Shown piece after piece: positions 52,246 to 60,678 of a DNA stretch of 64,000 nucleotides. The stretch is from Candidatus Nitrosotenuis chungbukensis (GTDB taxonomy: Archaea > Thermoproteota > Nitrososphaeria > Nitrososphaerales > Nitrosopumilaceae): positions 80,778-144,777 of the forward strand of contig NZ_AVSQ01000009.1 of assembly GCF_000685395.1 (NCBI RefSeq), written 5' to 3'. Made by a program: the position numbers and the translations under genes. Numbering within the stretch: position 1 is the first letter of the stretch; the number at the start of each line of letters is the position of its first letter. The notes beneath the pieces are model-generated. The model made no database searches and was not told the origin of the DNA. It worked only from the letters and a program-made list of their open reading frames with translations.

Positions 52246-53627
52246 GCGCACAAGGCGGAGTGCAATACAGCAAAATTGCAGAAATCAAAGGCCCGCTAGT
52301 CGTAGTAGACGGAGTAGACAGCGCGGCATTTGACGAACTAGTTGAAATTCAAACCACCGAGGGAGAAAGAAGATTAGGAAAGGTACTCGAAGTAGGCAAC
52401 GGCAAAGCTATCGTCCAAGTCTTTGAGGGAACAACAGGCCTTTCAGTTTCTGGCACAAGTGCCAAATTCATGGGAAAAGTAATGGAAATGCCAGTATCAG
52501 AAGAAGTTTTGGGAAGAGTATTCGATGGACTAGGCAGACCAATTGACGGACTGCCAGATCCAATTGCTTCTAAATTTTTAGACATAAACGGAGAGCCAAT
52601 GAACCCAGAACAGCGAGAATATCCAAGGGACTTTATCCAGACTGGCGTTTCTGTCATCGATGGAATGTTAACACTAGTCAGAGGCCAAAAGCTTCCAATA
52701 TTTTCAGGCTCTGGCATGTCGCACAACATTCTGGCAGCACAAATTGCAAGACAGGCAGCAGTAGTTGGAACAACCGACGAGTTTGCAGTCGTTTTTGCAG
52801 CAATTGGAGTGCAGTACTCTGAGGCAGAATATTTCAAGCGAAGCCTTGAGGAATCAGGCGCACTAAAGCGAAGTGTATTGTTTTTGAATCTAGCAGACGA
52901 TCCTGCAATTGAAAGAATAATCACACCGCGTGTTGCACTGACAGTAGCAGAATACCTTGCGTATGATCTTGGCATGCATGTACTGGTAATTCTTACAGAC
53001 ATGACAAACTATGCAGAGGCATTAAGAGAAATCAGCGCGGCAAGAGAAGAAGTGCCGGGAAGAAAGGGATACCCTGGATACCTGTACACCGACCTCTCAA
53101 CAATTTATGAAAGAGCAGGAAGACTGCATGGAAGAAAGGGAAGCGTAACACAAATGCCCATTCTGACAATGCCGTCAGACGATATCACTCATCCAATTCC
53201 TGATCTTACCGGATACATTACCGAAGGACAAATCGTCCTTGGAAGAGATCTGTTCAGACAAGGGGTTTATCCTCCAGTCAACATTCTCATGAGCCTTAGC
53301 AGAATCATGAAGGACGGCATTGGTGAGGGAAGAACAAGGGCAGACCACCAGGAAGTCTCCAACCAGAACTATGACGCTTATTCAAGATCACAAGAAGTTC
53401 GCGCACTGGCAGGAATTGTCGGAAAGGCAGGCCTGACCGGAGTCGACCTGAAATATCTTGAGGTTGGCGATTCATTTGAAAAAGACTTTCTGACCCAGGC
53501 AGTAGATGAAAACAGAACAATTGAGGAAACACTTTCACTTCAATGGAAGGTCGTATCATTATTGCCAAAGAACGAATTAACCAAGGTAAAAGACAAGTTT
53601 ATCGACCAATATTACAAGGAACGATAA
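52242..53627 (+). CDS. atpB: A/V-type ATP synthase regulatory subunit B
   Basis: The 461-aa non-catalytic subunit lacks a full Walker A ([12 protein letters not shown] in its place), as expected, and has [40 protein letters not shown] and [23 protein letters not shown] start overlapping the atpA stop (TTGA), so translation is coupled. It alternates with A in the head hexamer. Confidence 0.97.
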   Translation: MSAQGGVQYSKIAEIKGPLVVVDGVDSAAFDELVEIQTTEGERRLGKVLEVGNGKAIVQVFEGTTGLSVSGTSAKFMGKVMEMPVSEEVLGRVFDGLGRPIDGLPDPIASKFLDINGEPMNPEQREYPRDFIQTGVSVIDGMLTLVRGQKLPIFSGSGMSHNILAAQIARQAAVVGTTDEFAVVFAAIGVQYSEAEYFKRSLEESGALKRSVLFLNLADDPAIERIITPRVALTVAEYLAYDLGMHVLVILTDMTNYAEALREISAAREEVPGRKGYPGYLYTDLSTIYERAGRLHGRKGSVTQMPILTMPSDDITHPIPDLTGYITEGQIVLGRDLFRQGVYPPVNILMSLSRIMKDGIGEGRTRADHQEVSNQNYDAYSRSQEVRALAGIVGKAGLTGVDLKYLEVGDSFEKDFLTQAVDENRTIEETLSLQWKVVSLLPKNELTKVKDKFIDQYYKER

Positions 53628-53631
53628 CTAA

Positions 53632-54264
53632 ATGTCGTTTGGACAAAACGTCGCGGCAACAAAGATTGAACTGCTAAAATACAAACGTTCAAGCCAAGTT
53701 GCCGTAATGGTACAAAAAATTCTTGATGACAAAAGAAAAGTTTTACTCAAAAACATTGAAGAAATGATTACAGAAGCAAACAAAGCAAGAGGCGGAATCT
53801 GGGATCCGCTCCAAGACGTCTACAAATCTGTAAACGACGCATATCTCTCACTTGGAACATCTACCGTTGATTCTGTTGCGCAGTCCACCCCTGCAGTGAT
53901 GGAAGTTGACACAAAAATAAGGAGAATTGTAGATGTATCGATTCCGACACTAAACGTTACAGAAAAGGACACAAAATCAATGCCTTATGGCTTTGCCGAT
54001 ACCAACTCCTCAATAGATAGGGCAGCAAAGCAGATCAAGGCCCTACTCCCAAAAATATGCAAGGCAGCAGAATACGAAAATTCCATTTTTGCCCTGGCAA
54101 AGGCACTTGAAAAGACACAGAAACTGCTAAACGCACTAGAAAACGTCATCATCCCGCAGTACCGATTACGCATAAAATTCATCTTATCTACGCTTGAGGA
54201 AAGGGAAAGAGAAGAATTCGCAAGATTAAAAAAAGTAAAGGCAGCAATGGAGAAGAGAAAGTAA
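53632..54264 (+). CDS. atpD: A/V-type ATP synthase subunit D
   Basis: The 210-aa protein has the subunit D opening VAATKIELLKYKRSSQVAV, a long N-terminal helix, and a C-terminal helix ending in KVKAAMEKRK, so two helices form the coiled-coil rotor shaft. It passes rotation from the c ring to the head. ATG start 4 bases after the atpB stop, its TAA overlapping the ATG of the 48-aa protein by one base. Confidence 0.92.
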   Translation: MSFGQNVAATKIELLKYKRSSQVAVMVQKILDDKRKVLLKNIEEMITEANKARGGIWDPLQDVYKSVNDAYLSLGTSTVDSVAQSTPAVMEVDTKIRRIVDVSIPTLNVTEKDTKSMPYGFADTNSSIDRAAKQIKALLPKICKAAEYENSIFALAKALEKTQKLLNALENVIIPQYRLRIKFILSTLEEREREEFARLKKVKAAMEKRK

Positions 54265-54410
54265 TGGCAAAAGAAGACATCAAAAAACTGATCGATGATG
54301 CAAGCAGATCACTTGAAGCAGAATATGATAATCAAGTTGTATCGGTAAGAAACGAATTGAAATCATTCAAAAGTAAAACTTTGGAAAAAATTCAAAAAAG
54401 TACGCCATGA
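54264..54410 (+). CDS. Small coiled-coil protein of the ATP synthase operon, 48 aa
   Basis: ATG overlapping the last base of the atpD stop, TGA at 54408-54410. The 48 residues are one amphipathic helix (IKKLIDDASRSLEAEYDNQV and NELKSFKSKTLEKIQ) with Leu/Ile/Val at heptad-like positions and no cysteine or membrane segment. The place between D and K, the tight coupling and the coiled-coil character suggest a small peripheral-stalk (H/G-like) or regulatory subunit. No subunit F or H gene is in the window. The assignment is inference. Confidence 0.65.
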   Translation: MAKEDIKKLIDDASRSLEAEYDNQVVSVRNELKSFKSKTLEKIQKSTP

Positions 54411-54438
54411 TTTAAATAATGGAAATTTTGGAGCGTAA

Positions 54439-54753
54439 TTGAAAATGAAACCTTTCGCATTATTGCTTTTGACAGCGATAGTCTCACTTTCAGCAGCTAC
54501 AGGTTTTGCATTTGCGGAAGAAGCTGCTGCTACATCAAGCGATTCTGGCTCACTGAAAATATTGGGTGCTGGTCTTGCATTTGGTCTTGCAGCATTTGGT
54601 GCTGGAATTGGACTTGGCTACGTGGGCTCTGCAGGTTTAGCTGTAATTAGCGAAAATCCGGCGTTACAGTCCAAAGTATTCATCTTCGTAGGTATGGTCG
54701 AGTCAATCGCAATCTACGGAATAGTCATGATGTTCATTATACTGGGACAATAG
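54439..54753 (+). CDS. atpK: A/V-type ATP synthase proteolipid subunit K (c ring)
   Basis: A signal-like leader (LLLLTAIVSLSAATGFAFA) is followed by two membrane helices: LKILGAGLAFGLAAFGAGIG and VFIFVGMVESIAIYGIVMMF, the latter with the ion-binding Glu in the MVES context. This is the two-helix hairpin form of the c subunit, whose leader is presumably cleaved. TTG at 54439 and ATG at 54445 are both possible starts; a GGAG sequence precedes. Last gene of the ATP synthase transcript, 28 bases after the 48-aa gene. Confidence 0.95.
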   Translation: MKMKPFALLLLTAIVSLSAATGFAFAEEAAATSSDSGSLKILGAGLAFGLAAFGAGIGLGYVGSAGLAVISENPALQSKVFIFVGMVESIAIYGIVMMFIILGQ

Positions 54754-54781
54754 ATTCCCAAAAAAACTTGTTTTAAATTTT

Positions 54782-55243
54782 TTAACAGTACTTTAGCTGA
54801 TTCACATCAAGAATTCTTGTACAATACTTGCATCTCAAAATAAGACCTGTCTTATCTATTACATCCATGGTCGACTCGATGTCTTCATTGCTGTTTGTTA
54901 TGCAGTCTGGATTTGAGCAGCGGAAGATCTTTTCAATTTTGTTTGGTAAAAAGACGCGCCGTTTTTCCACCAATTTGTAGTCCTTGATAATGTTGATTGT
55001 GGCCTTTGGAGATATGACTGCAAGCTTGTTCGTATCAAAGTCTTGCAGGAACTTGTTTTCCACTTTTATAATGTCTTTTTTACTGAATTTTCCGCTCGGG
55101 ACGTTTAGTGCTATTGTGATTACGTTGCCGTCCTTTCCGTCTATGCCAAGCGCCTCGAGCACCTTTAGGCCTCTTCCGCCCTCAATGTGATCAATTACGG
55201 TACCGTCCTTTATGCGTCTAACAATCAGGTTTGACTCCTGCAT
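54782..55243 (-). CDS. pyrI: Aspartate carbamoyltransferase regulatory chain
   Basis: The 153-aa protein has the PyrI allosteric part (IVRRIKDGTVIDHIEGGRGL, KVLEALGI, NVITIALNVPS) and the zinc domain: CSNPDCITN and LRCKYCTRILD give four cysteines. It binds CTP and ATP and zinc, and joins the catalytic trimers of PyrB. Divergent from pyrB, rather than next to it on the same strand as in many archaea, with about 40 bases between the true starts. Confidence 0.94.
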   Translation of the reverse strand: MQESNLIVRRIKDGTVIDHIEGGRGLKVLEALGIDGKDGNVITIALNVPSGKFSKKDIIKVENKFLQDFDTNKLAVISPKATINIIKDYKLVEKRRVFLPNKIEKIFRCSNPDCITNSNEDIESTMDVIDKTGLILRCKYCTRILDVNQLKYC

Positions 55244-55254
55244 CAGAATACTTT

Positions 55255-55272
55255 GTATACTAACCAGTATAT
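55255..55272. promoter_or_regulatory. Shared pyrI/pyrB promoter with a small palindrome
   Basis: TATACT (55256-55261) and AGTATA (55266-55271) form a 6-bp inverted repeat with an AACC spacer in the 42-base gap between the divergent start codons. AT boxes in both directions can serve as TATA elements, so a single regulator could control both genes together. Confidence 0.45.
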
Positions 55273-55285
55273 ATCATTGAAAGAA

Positions 55286-56215
55286 ATGAACGAATTTTAT
55301 CAGAAAGACATCATTTCTGTGAAGGATCTGGAAAAACCACAGTTTGAAAAAATCTTTGCCGCAACGGACAGAATAATCCAAATGGATCCAAACGAAAGAA
55401 GAGAACTTGGAAGGGGCAAAACATTGGGCTATTTGTTCTTTGAACCAAGCACCCGTACAACACTAAGTTTTCAGGCGGCAATGGCGCTAATTGGGGGAAC
55501 CTCGATTGGAATTTCCGACGTTTCACTGTCCTCAACAAAAAAGGGAGAAAGCCTCGCAGACACTCTCAGAATGATGTCGATATACTCTGATATTTTGGCA
55601 CTAAGGCATTCCCTTGACGGCTCTAGCAGATTTGCAGCAGAAATTTCCTCAAAACCAGTCATTAATGCAGGCAGCGGAACAGAAGAGCATCCGACTCAGG
55701 CCATACAAGATCTTTACACGATCAAAAAAGAAAAAAACAAAATTGACGGCCTTAAAATCGGAATAATTGGGGATCTCAAATATGGAAGAACTGTCTACTC
55801 ATTGCTGTATGCACTTGCAAACTATGATGTCGATATAAGACTGATATCTCCAGAATCTCTAAAAATCAGATCCGATTCTATCTATGAAATCCAGAAAAAA
55901 CTCTCGCTAAAAGAGTCAACCAATTTGGAAGAATACATCGATGAGCTTGATGTAATCTATGTTACCAGAATTCAAAAAGAAAGATTTCCCGATGAGGAAG
56001 AATACCAGAAGGTGAGGGGAAGCTACAAGATTGGACTGGATGTGATTCAAAAAATGAAAGAAAATGCAATCATAATGCATCCGCTGCCAAGAATAGATGA
56101 AATTTCCACCGATGTGGACAACACACCACAGGCAAAATATTTCAAGCAGGCAGAATACGGCAAGTTCACACGTGCTGCGTTACTTGGACTAATACTAAAC
56201 CAAAACGGATTCTAA
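55286..56215 (+). CDS. pyrB: Aspartate carbamoyltransferase catalytic chain
   Basis: ATG at 55286 gives MNEFYQKDIISVKDLEKPQ, the expected N-terminus; a TTG at 55253 would add an unlikely extension. The family motifs are FFEPSTRTTLSFQAA (carbamoyl-phosphate site), KKGESLADTLRMM (the catalytic Lys loop) and GSGTEEHPTQAIQDLYTI, and LPRIDEIS near the end. The product is 309 aa, normal length. It joins carbamoyl phosphate and aspartate in pyrimidine synthesis. Confidence 0.95.
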   Translation: MNEFYQKDIISVKDLEKPQFEKIFAATDRIIQMDPNERRELGRGKTLGYLFFEPSTRTTLSFQAAMALIGGTSIGISDVSLSSTKKGESLADTLRMMSIYSDILALRHSLDGSSRFAAEISSKPVINAGSGTEEHPTQAIQDLYTIKKEKNKIDGLKIGIIGDLKYGRTVYSLLYALANYDVDIRLISPESLKIRSDSIYEIQKKLSLKESTNLEEYIDELDVIYVTRIQKERFPDEEEYQKVRGSYKIGLDVIQKMKENAIIMHPLPRIDEISTDVDNTPQAKYFKQAEYGKFTRAALLGLILNQNGF

Positions 56216-57217
56216 TTATTTTTCACAGACAGTCTGTCTGCCCTCATTTGCATTATACAAATCAGCTATTGCATCCACATTACATTCAGAAATATATGGA
56301 ATTGTCATGTCTATTGTGGGGGCCATAAGATCCTCAGTTGCAGTAGAGTGTCCAAGACCAAGGGCATGACCAAACTCATGTCTCACAATTGTTCCAAGCT
56401 GATCGTCTGTCAGGTTAGATATGTCATAAATTGTTATGAATGATTTTAAAATCTCATTTTCCTCTGTTACAGATTTTGTATATCCTGTATATCCGTCACT
56501 ATCCTTGATATTAGAGAGTGTTATGATGATGTCTCCTTCACCACCTGATGAATTGATGAAGTTAAAATCCGTTGGAACCTGATATTTTGTGTCCTCCTTT
56601 GAAGCGCTTTTTAACGCACCGGCCCACCCTTGGTAATAAACAGACGTGGTTCCCTTTGGCCCTTTGTGGACTATGGAGTCATCAAACTCGACTGTTTTCT
56701 CAGAAGCGATGGCATTATGAATCACATCTAATTGATGGTCTGTTACTCTTGGGGATTTCAAAATGTTTACGGCAAGTGTTGTGCCAGTTAGTCTCCACGA
56801 CTTCCATGTGTCCACCGTATCACCCCTCAAATTTTCTGTAAAATACCTGGTCTTCATATGCCCGACTGGGTTTTCCGGTGAGGAGTCAAGTAGATCATCC
56901 GTAATACCGGACATGAAAATTAATAAAAATACTGCAGGAAGGACTGAAAGCTCTGCTATTAGCAAACTTTTTGATCTTGATTTCTTGATTTCTTTTTGAA
57001 TTTTGACTATTTCTTTTGCTATGTCGTTTTCATGTTGCTTTAGATCATCAATGGATTTTCCGTCTACCTTGTCAAGGCCTTTCCATTCAGTAGTGTTTTT
57101 GTTTTCAAGTTGTTTGATCTGTTTGTTTGTCTTGTTTAGTTCCTGCTTCATCAGATCCAAATGTTCCTTTAGTCGGTTCATCGACTTTTTTGTTGCAGTA
57201 CTGCTAGTCAAGATCAC
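56216..57217 (-). CDS. Membrane-anchored matrixin-like zinc metalloprotease, 333 aa
   Basis: A cytoplasmic coiled-coil start (MNRLKEHLDLMKQELNKTNK and beyond, residues 13-80) is followed by one membrane helix (LLIAELSVLPAVFLLIFMSG, about 85-105) and an outside domain with HEFGHALGLGHSTATEDLM at about 281-299: HExxHxxGxxH for zinc and a Met-turn, the metzincin/matrixin signature. The enzyme should cut proteins outside the cell. Its ATG overlaps the stop of the CBS-repeat gene (ATGA), so the two are co-translated. No propeptide cysteine switch is recognised. Confidence 0.88.
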   Translation of the reverse strand: MILTSSTATKKSMNRLKEHLDLMKQELNKTNKQIKQLENKNTTEWKGLDKVDGKSIDDLKQHENDIAKEIVKIQKEIKKSRSKSLLIAELSVLPAVFLLIFMSGITDDLLDSSPENPVGHMKTRYFTENLRGDTVDTWKSWRLTGTTLAVNILKSPRVTDHQLDVIHNAIASEKTVEFDDSIVHKGPKGTTSVYYQGWAGALKSASKEDTKYQVPTDFNFINSSGGEGDIIITLSNIKDSDGYTGYTKSVTEENEILKSFITIYDISNLTDDQLGTIVRHEFGHALGLGHSTATEDLMAPTIDMTIPYISECNVDAIADLYNANEGRQTVCEK

Positions 57218-58185
57218 ATCTCCTTACAAAGAACTTCTAGTATGTCGTATGGAGTTATGACATAATCTGGTGTCATGACATATGGATTTTCCATGCTCTG
57301 CATAATTTTACAAATTTCTGCAAGCGTTAGTTTTTCAGAGATTAGAGTTGGAGTAATTGTTTTGAATGTACTTGCGCTCAGCTCTAAAATGTTTTCATTT
57401 TGTGCATTGTTTAGATCCTTTATTTTATCAAGCACCATTTTATGACTAACGAATGAAACCTCATTTTCAAGTAAGATGAGCTTGTTGTTATTTTCCGAAA
57501 GCAATTCGATTACGTTTCTGATCTTGTCCTCTTTTCTGAATGTGGGAATTTTCTTTTTGGGAAACATGGATACTGTTACGTCTGTCTTACAAAGGGCACC
57601 TATCTCAAGAATTTGTTTTATTGAAAACTGGGAAAAATTCTGCTTGCCGTTTTCTATTATGGTAAAGGGGTTTTTTGTTTTGTTCATCCGATTCAAAACA
57701 TCGATGAGGTTGATGTTTCGTGAATCTATGTAAAAGTCCACATTCATGATTCTAGTGACGTTTTCTTGCAGATAACGTGCGGAGGAATTTTTCCGTAATC
57801 CGCGCATAATTTCATATGGACTGACTGTTCCTATTGGGAATTCGTCTTCAACTACTACCAAATTATCGGTAATATCCGATATTCTTGATAGCATTGATGT
57901 CGCTATCCAAACACTGTCATTGGATGTTATTGCTGAAATGGGAACTGACAGCAACGAGTAAGGGAGCACTTCCTCAAAAGAACAAACATCTAGTGTTATG
58001 TCGTCCCCGCTTAACAGTGAGTGAAACAACAGGTTTTTCTCTTTCTTTTCGTTCTTGTGTAGGATCTTGCTCCAACTTTTCTTGATTTTATGATTGAAAT
58101 TTAGATTAGCCAATTTGATCACAACCTGCTCTATAATAAGATGAAAATTAGATTTGATAATCAATTCGATGTTCACATTGAACAT
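57214..58185 (-). CDS. CBS-repeat regulatory protein, 323 aa
   Basis: Residues 60-323 hold four CBS-like repeats: VPISAITSNDSVWIATSMLS, IMNVDFYIDSRNINLIDVLN, FPKKKIPTFRKEDKIRNVIE and TPTLISEKLTLAEICKIMQS, each followed by a strand such as NLVVVEDEFPIGTV. Such modules bind adenine nucleotides and act as energy sensors. The first 60 residues are basic. The gene is translationally coupled to the metalloprotease, so it may control that enzyme's cytoplasmic coiled coil. A palindrome covers the start codon. Confidence 0.8.
   Translation of the reverse strand: MFNVNIELIIKSNFHLIIEQVVIKLANLNFNHKIKKSWSKILHKNEKKEKNLLFHSLLSGDDITLDVCSFEEVLPYSLLSVPISAITSNDSVWIATSMLSRISDITDNLVVVEDEFPIGTVSPYEIMRGLRKNSSARYLQENVTRIMNVDFYIDSRNINLIDVLNRMNKTKNPFTIIENGKQNFSQFSIKQILEIGALCKTDVTVSMFPKKKIPTFRKEDKIRNVIELLSENNNKLILLENEVSFVSHKMVLDKIKDLNNAQNENILELSASTFKTITPTLISEKLTLAEICKIMQSMENPYVMTPDYVITPYDILEVLCKEM
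58169..58185. promoter_or_regulatory. Perfect palindrome at the CBS-protein start codon
   Basis: ATGTTCA (58169-58175) and TGAACAT (58179-58185) form a 7-bp inverted repeat around CAT, and the start codon of the minus-strand CBS gene is the outermost three bases. It may be an operator or chance; a downstream start (for example GTG near 58120) would place it in the 5' region. Confidence 0.4.
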
Positions 58186-58236
58186 ACGATTTTTTTATTT
58201 TCTTGAATAGACAAAATTTCGGATTATGTCTCAATT

Positions 58237-60579
58237 TTATTTTTTTATTTTTAGTTGGCCGTTCTTTTTTAGTAGAAAACCAACTACGCCTATCGCGCTT
58301 GGAATTATGATCATAACGGGATCTATTCCGTAGATTTCAAACGGTTTGTATGATTCATCTTCTATCACGCCGATGATCTCTGAGGACTCTAGATTGTTCA
58401 CGCTAATTGTTTTTGAAATTGTTGCAGAAGAATACCATGCCCCGCTCACCGTCGCTGTTATCACGACCGGATTTTTCTGCGGTGTAATCATGACTGCTGC
58501 CTCACCGGTAGGACCGGTCGTACTGTCAGAAATTTGTATGTATCCGCCACTTACTTCCCACCTTACATTCATTCCTGCAAGAGTCTTGGAATTTGCATTT
58601 GCGGAAAGTGTCGCAACAAGGGTATCTGTCGCATTAATGCTTGTTGGACTAGAAATCAGAAGTGTCGGCGTAGTACTTGTAACTGATATTTTTTTAGTAG
58701 CTAAAGGCATTTCTTTTGCTAACAGTGAAACTTCAGTCTCACCACTTGCTTTTGGTGCAACATCAAAAAGACTGTAGTATTTTCCCTTCTCTATGGTTAT
58801 TTTGTCTGGCATCTCAAACAACGTTTGGTCTTTTACAATAACGTTGATTTCTACATCCTCATTTGCAAATGTTGGTTGCCCTGCTGAGTTAAGAATCTGA
58901 ACTGTAAACATATCGTTTGTTCCGGCAAAAATTGTTTTAGAGTGATCCAAAACTATGCTTGCTTGCTCTGATGAAAGATTGTCAATTATGGGGCTTGCCT
59001 TAAAATCACCAACCTCAAAATTCAGATCAACCGTTCCTTTTTTTACTGATTTGGCATCAACCAACACTAGATTGTCTTTTGACAGTATTTTTTTTGGTTG
59101 AATCTTAACATAGTCATTAGGAGACATGAAAATATCGTCGTCCTCTGAAAAGTTAGTAACTTCATCTCCGTCTTTCAAATAGAATACAAGAGGAAAGTTA
59201 CTTCCGGCCAACACCTCTGATATGAGAGGTTCGACTGTCAATTCTAGCGAATTTGTGTCAGGACCAAAGGCGTCTATGGTCGTAAATTCGCCTTCATTTA
59301 CTATGGGTCTTAGCTGTAAATCTGAAGGAACGCTATGACTTATTCTGCCATAAACCAAGGCAGCCTGGTCTCCACGAGATATGGTGACGTCATTAACTAA
59401 AATTGAATCAGTATCAGACGAATCAATTTTTATGGTCAAATTCTTTTTTGCAATGACTGGATTACCGTCCTTATCTTCTAAATGAACAACTCCAATTAGC
59501 TCTGATTTTCCAGTTGTCAGAATTGGCACTGTATCAAATTGAACTAATTTGTCATCCATTAGTTCCAAATCTTGCGCTTCAACTTCTTCTGATTCATAAA
59601 CAAGTGGATCCTCTGACGAAATTGACACGTCATAGGTGTCTTCCATTCCCCGTGGTAGCGAATATTGTGTGAAGCCCCAGTAAGATCCTTTGTTTATCTG
59701 AAAGTAACCCGATGTTTTTTGTATGTAGTTATTACTGATGTTTGTAGACTCTGAGTAATCAGAATCGACGACTTGATAAAAAACAGTAATGTCCCTCTGT
59801 GCGATTACTGGCCTTCCACCTGAATCTTGCAATTGTGCAATGACAAATCCTTTAGGTGCATCATGTATGGACAATGTTTTTGGATAGACGTATGATTTTA
59901 TGGTTAGATCTTCGTCCTCTTTGACTGTTATTGAGCTACTTTGAGTTTCTATTCCCTGCGCTGTTGCGTAAATTATGGATTCTCCTGACTTTTTAGTATG
60001 GAATTTGCCATATGTGAAATAATCTCCTTTTTTAATTACCATGTTTGAATTTACCAAATCAACAATTTCTCTGTCAGCAGTACTGAGGGAAATCACCGTG
60101 TCTTCTTTTGCGATTACAGGGAAATCATCATCATCTGCAAGTTCAACTGAGATGTATCCCTCATTGATTCCACTTGTGGTAAATGTGTCCGGAGTAATTT
60201 TTACAAGAAGTTTAGATGCGGTATTTTTGTTGCCATAAACCGTAATTGGGATTTCTTTTGAGGTAAAACCTGGTGCAGCCAGATAGATGGTAGTGGTTCC
60301 AGGCTTACCGGTCTTTACATAAACTTCAGTGATGAAACTAGAGTCACTTTCTTTTACCTTCTCTATATGAAGAATTGAAGAATCTAGTGACGTTACCGTT
60401 AGATCAGTTATTTTGGTTGGTATGATATTAGTTCCGTCAGAAATAAAGACCTGCATCACTCCGTCAGAATTTTCAACAATCTTTGAGGGAATCAGTCTGA
60501 TGTCAAATTCTTCAGCGTATGATACACTGATAGTTGCAGAATATGCTATTAATAACACTAGGATTATTCCTACTCTCAA
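58237..60579 (-). CDS. Ig-like repeat surface protein with C-terminal anchor, 780 aa
   Basis: A signal peptide (IILVLLIAYSATISVSYA) is followed by about six to seven beta-sandwich repeats of roughly 110 residues, each containing a P-V-I-A-K/Q-x-D-type segment (FPVIAKEDTVISLSTAD, GRPVIAQRDITVFYQ, NPVIAKKNLTIKID, QPTFANEDVEINVI). These are invasin/Big-type domains. The C-terminus has one membrane helix (VMIIIPSAIGVVGFLLKK) and a basic tail, so the protein is displayed on the outside. Likely an adhesin or cell-surface structural protein. Confidence 0.75.
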   Translation of the reverse strand: MRVGIILVLLIAYSATISVSYAEEFDIRLIPSKIVENSDGVMQVFISDGTNIIPTKITDLTVTSLDSSILHIEKVKESDSSFITEVYVKTGKPGTTTIYLAAPGFTSKEIPITVYGNKNTASKLLVKITPDTFTTSGINEGYISVELADDDDFPVIAKEDTVISLSTADREIVDLVNSNMVIKKGDYFTYGKFHTKKSGESIIYATAQGIETQSSSITVKEDEDLTIKSYVYPKTLSIHDAPKGFVIAQLQDSGGRPVIAQRDITVFYQVVDSDYSESTNISNNYIQKTSGYFQINKGSYWGFTQYSLPRGMEDTYDVSISSEDPLVYESEEVEAQDLELMDDKLVQFDTVPILTTGKSELIGVVHLEDKDGNPVIAKKNLTIKIDSSDTDSILVNDVTISRGDQAALVYGRISHSVPSDLQLRPIVNEGEFTTIDAFGPDTNSLELTVEPLISEVLAGSNFPLVFYLKDGDEVTNFSEDDDIFMSPNDYVKIQPKKILSKDNLVLVDAKSVKKGTVDLNFEVGDFKASPIIDNLSSEQASIVLDHSKTIFAGTNDMFTVQILNSAGQPTFANEDVEINVIVKDQTLFEMPDKITIEKGKYYSLFDVAPKASGETEVSLLAKEMPLATKKISVTSTTPTLLISSPTSINATDTLVATLSANANSKTLAGMNVRWEVSGGYIQISDSTTGPTGEAAVMITPQKNPVVITATVSGAWYSSATISKTISVNNLESSEIIGVIEDESYKPFEIYGIDPVMIIIPSAIGVVGFLLKKNGQLKIKK

Positions 60580-60678
60580 ACAATATGTTCTGCGCTAAAA
60601 AAATCATATAAGACAGTGTTTGGATTTTTTGAACAGATACTACGATATTAGAAAAAATCTCTGAAACAAAGTAATGTT

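Noticed and set aside
52349..53002. A 217-codon minus-strand frame opposite atpB.
   Set aside because: Shadow of a highly conserved gene.
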